A stretch of DNA of 5,604 bases from Oscillospiraceae bacterium (GTDB lineage: Bacteria; Bacillota; Clostridia; Oscillospirales; Oscillospiraceae). The DNA is taken from contig JAFSFK010000171.1 of NCBI GenBank assembly GCA_017435245.1, positions 1-5,604 of the forward strand, read 5' to 3'. The notes beneath the pieces are model-generated. The model made no database searches. It saw only the letters and a program-made list of their open reading frames with translations, and was not told where the DNA came from. The translations under genes were made by a program, and so were the position numbers. Shown here one piece after another: positions 5,599 through 5,604 of the stretch (position 1 is its first letter; each line of letters starts with the position of its first letter).

Positions 5599-5604
5599 AT
5601 TATC

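Overview
The window most likely comes from a Gram-positive, gut-type Clostridia chromosome, probably an Oscillospirales/Ruminococcaceae relative. This is inferred from moderately GC-rich genes, a MutL with its own endonuclease motifs (so no MutH needed), a Gram-positive-type Hfq and palindromic intergenic repeats of the kind common in that group. No rRNA or taxonomic marker is present, so the placement is tentative.

All genes read on the + strand. Bases 1-195 are the 3' end of mutS. Then follow a CPBP-family intramembrane protease (195-881), mutL (887-2797), a small membrane protein resembling the CrtO acyltransferase family (2797-3351), and two small paralogous membrane proteins that each end in a four-cysteine zinc ribbon (3348-3635 and 3628-3933). 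Junctions overlap by 1 to 8 bases or are 5 bases apart, so mutS through the second zinc-ribbon gene looks like one translationally coupled operon. A palindromic repeat of about 153 bp (3976-4128) separates this block from miaA (4191-5126) and hfq (5180-5407). A strong intrinsic terminator follows hfq (5409-5444). The window ends in a second, AT-rich palindromic repeat whose arms are built from 7-base units (5483-5598).

Functionally, MutS and MutL are the mismatch recognition and nicking proteins, and both carry a candidate sliding-clamp-binding motif. MiaA prenylates A37 of UNN-reading tRNAs and Hfq binds RNA; mutL-miaA-hfq is a classic bacterial order. The unusual part is the set of four uncharacterised membrane proteins threaded through this housekeeping cluster: a protease between mutS and mutL, and a CrtO-like protein plus two zinc-ribbon proteins between mutL and miaA. 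No function can be assigned to that set from sequence alone. The two structured repeats are the most distinctive non-coding features.
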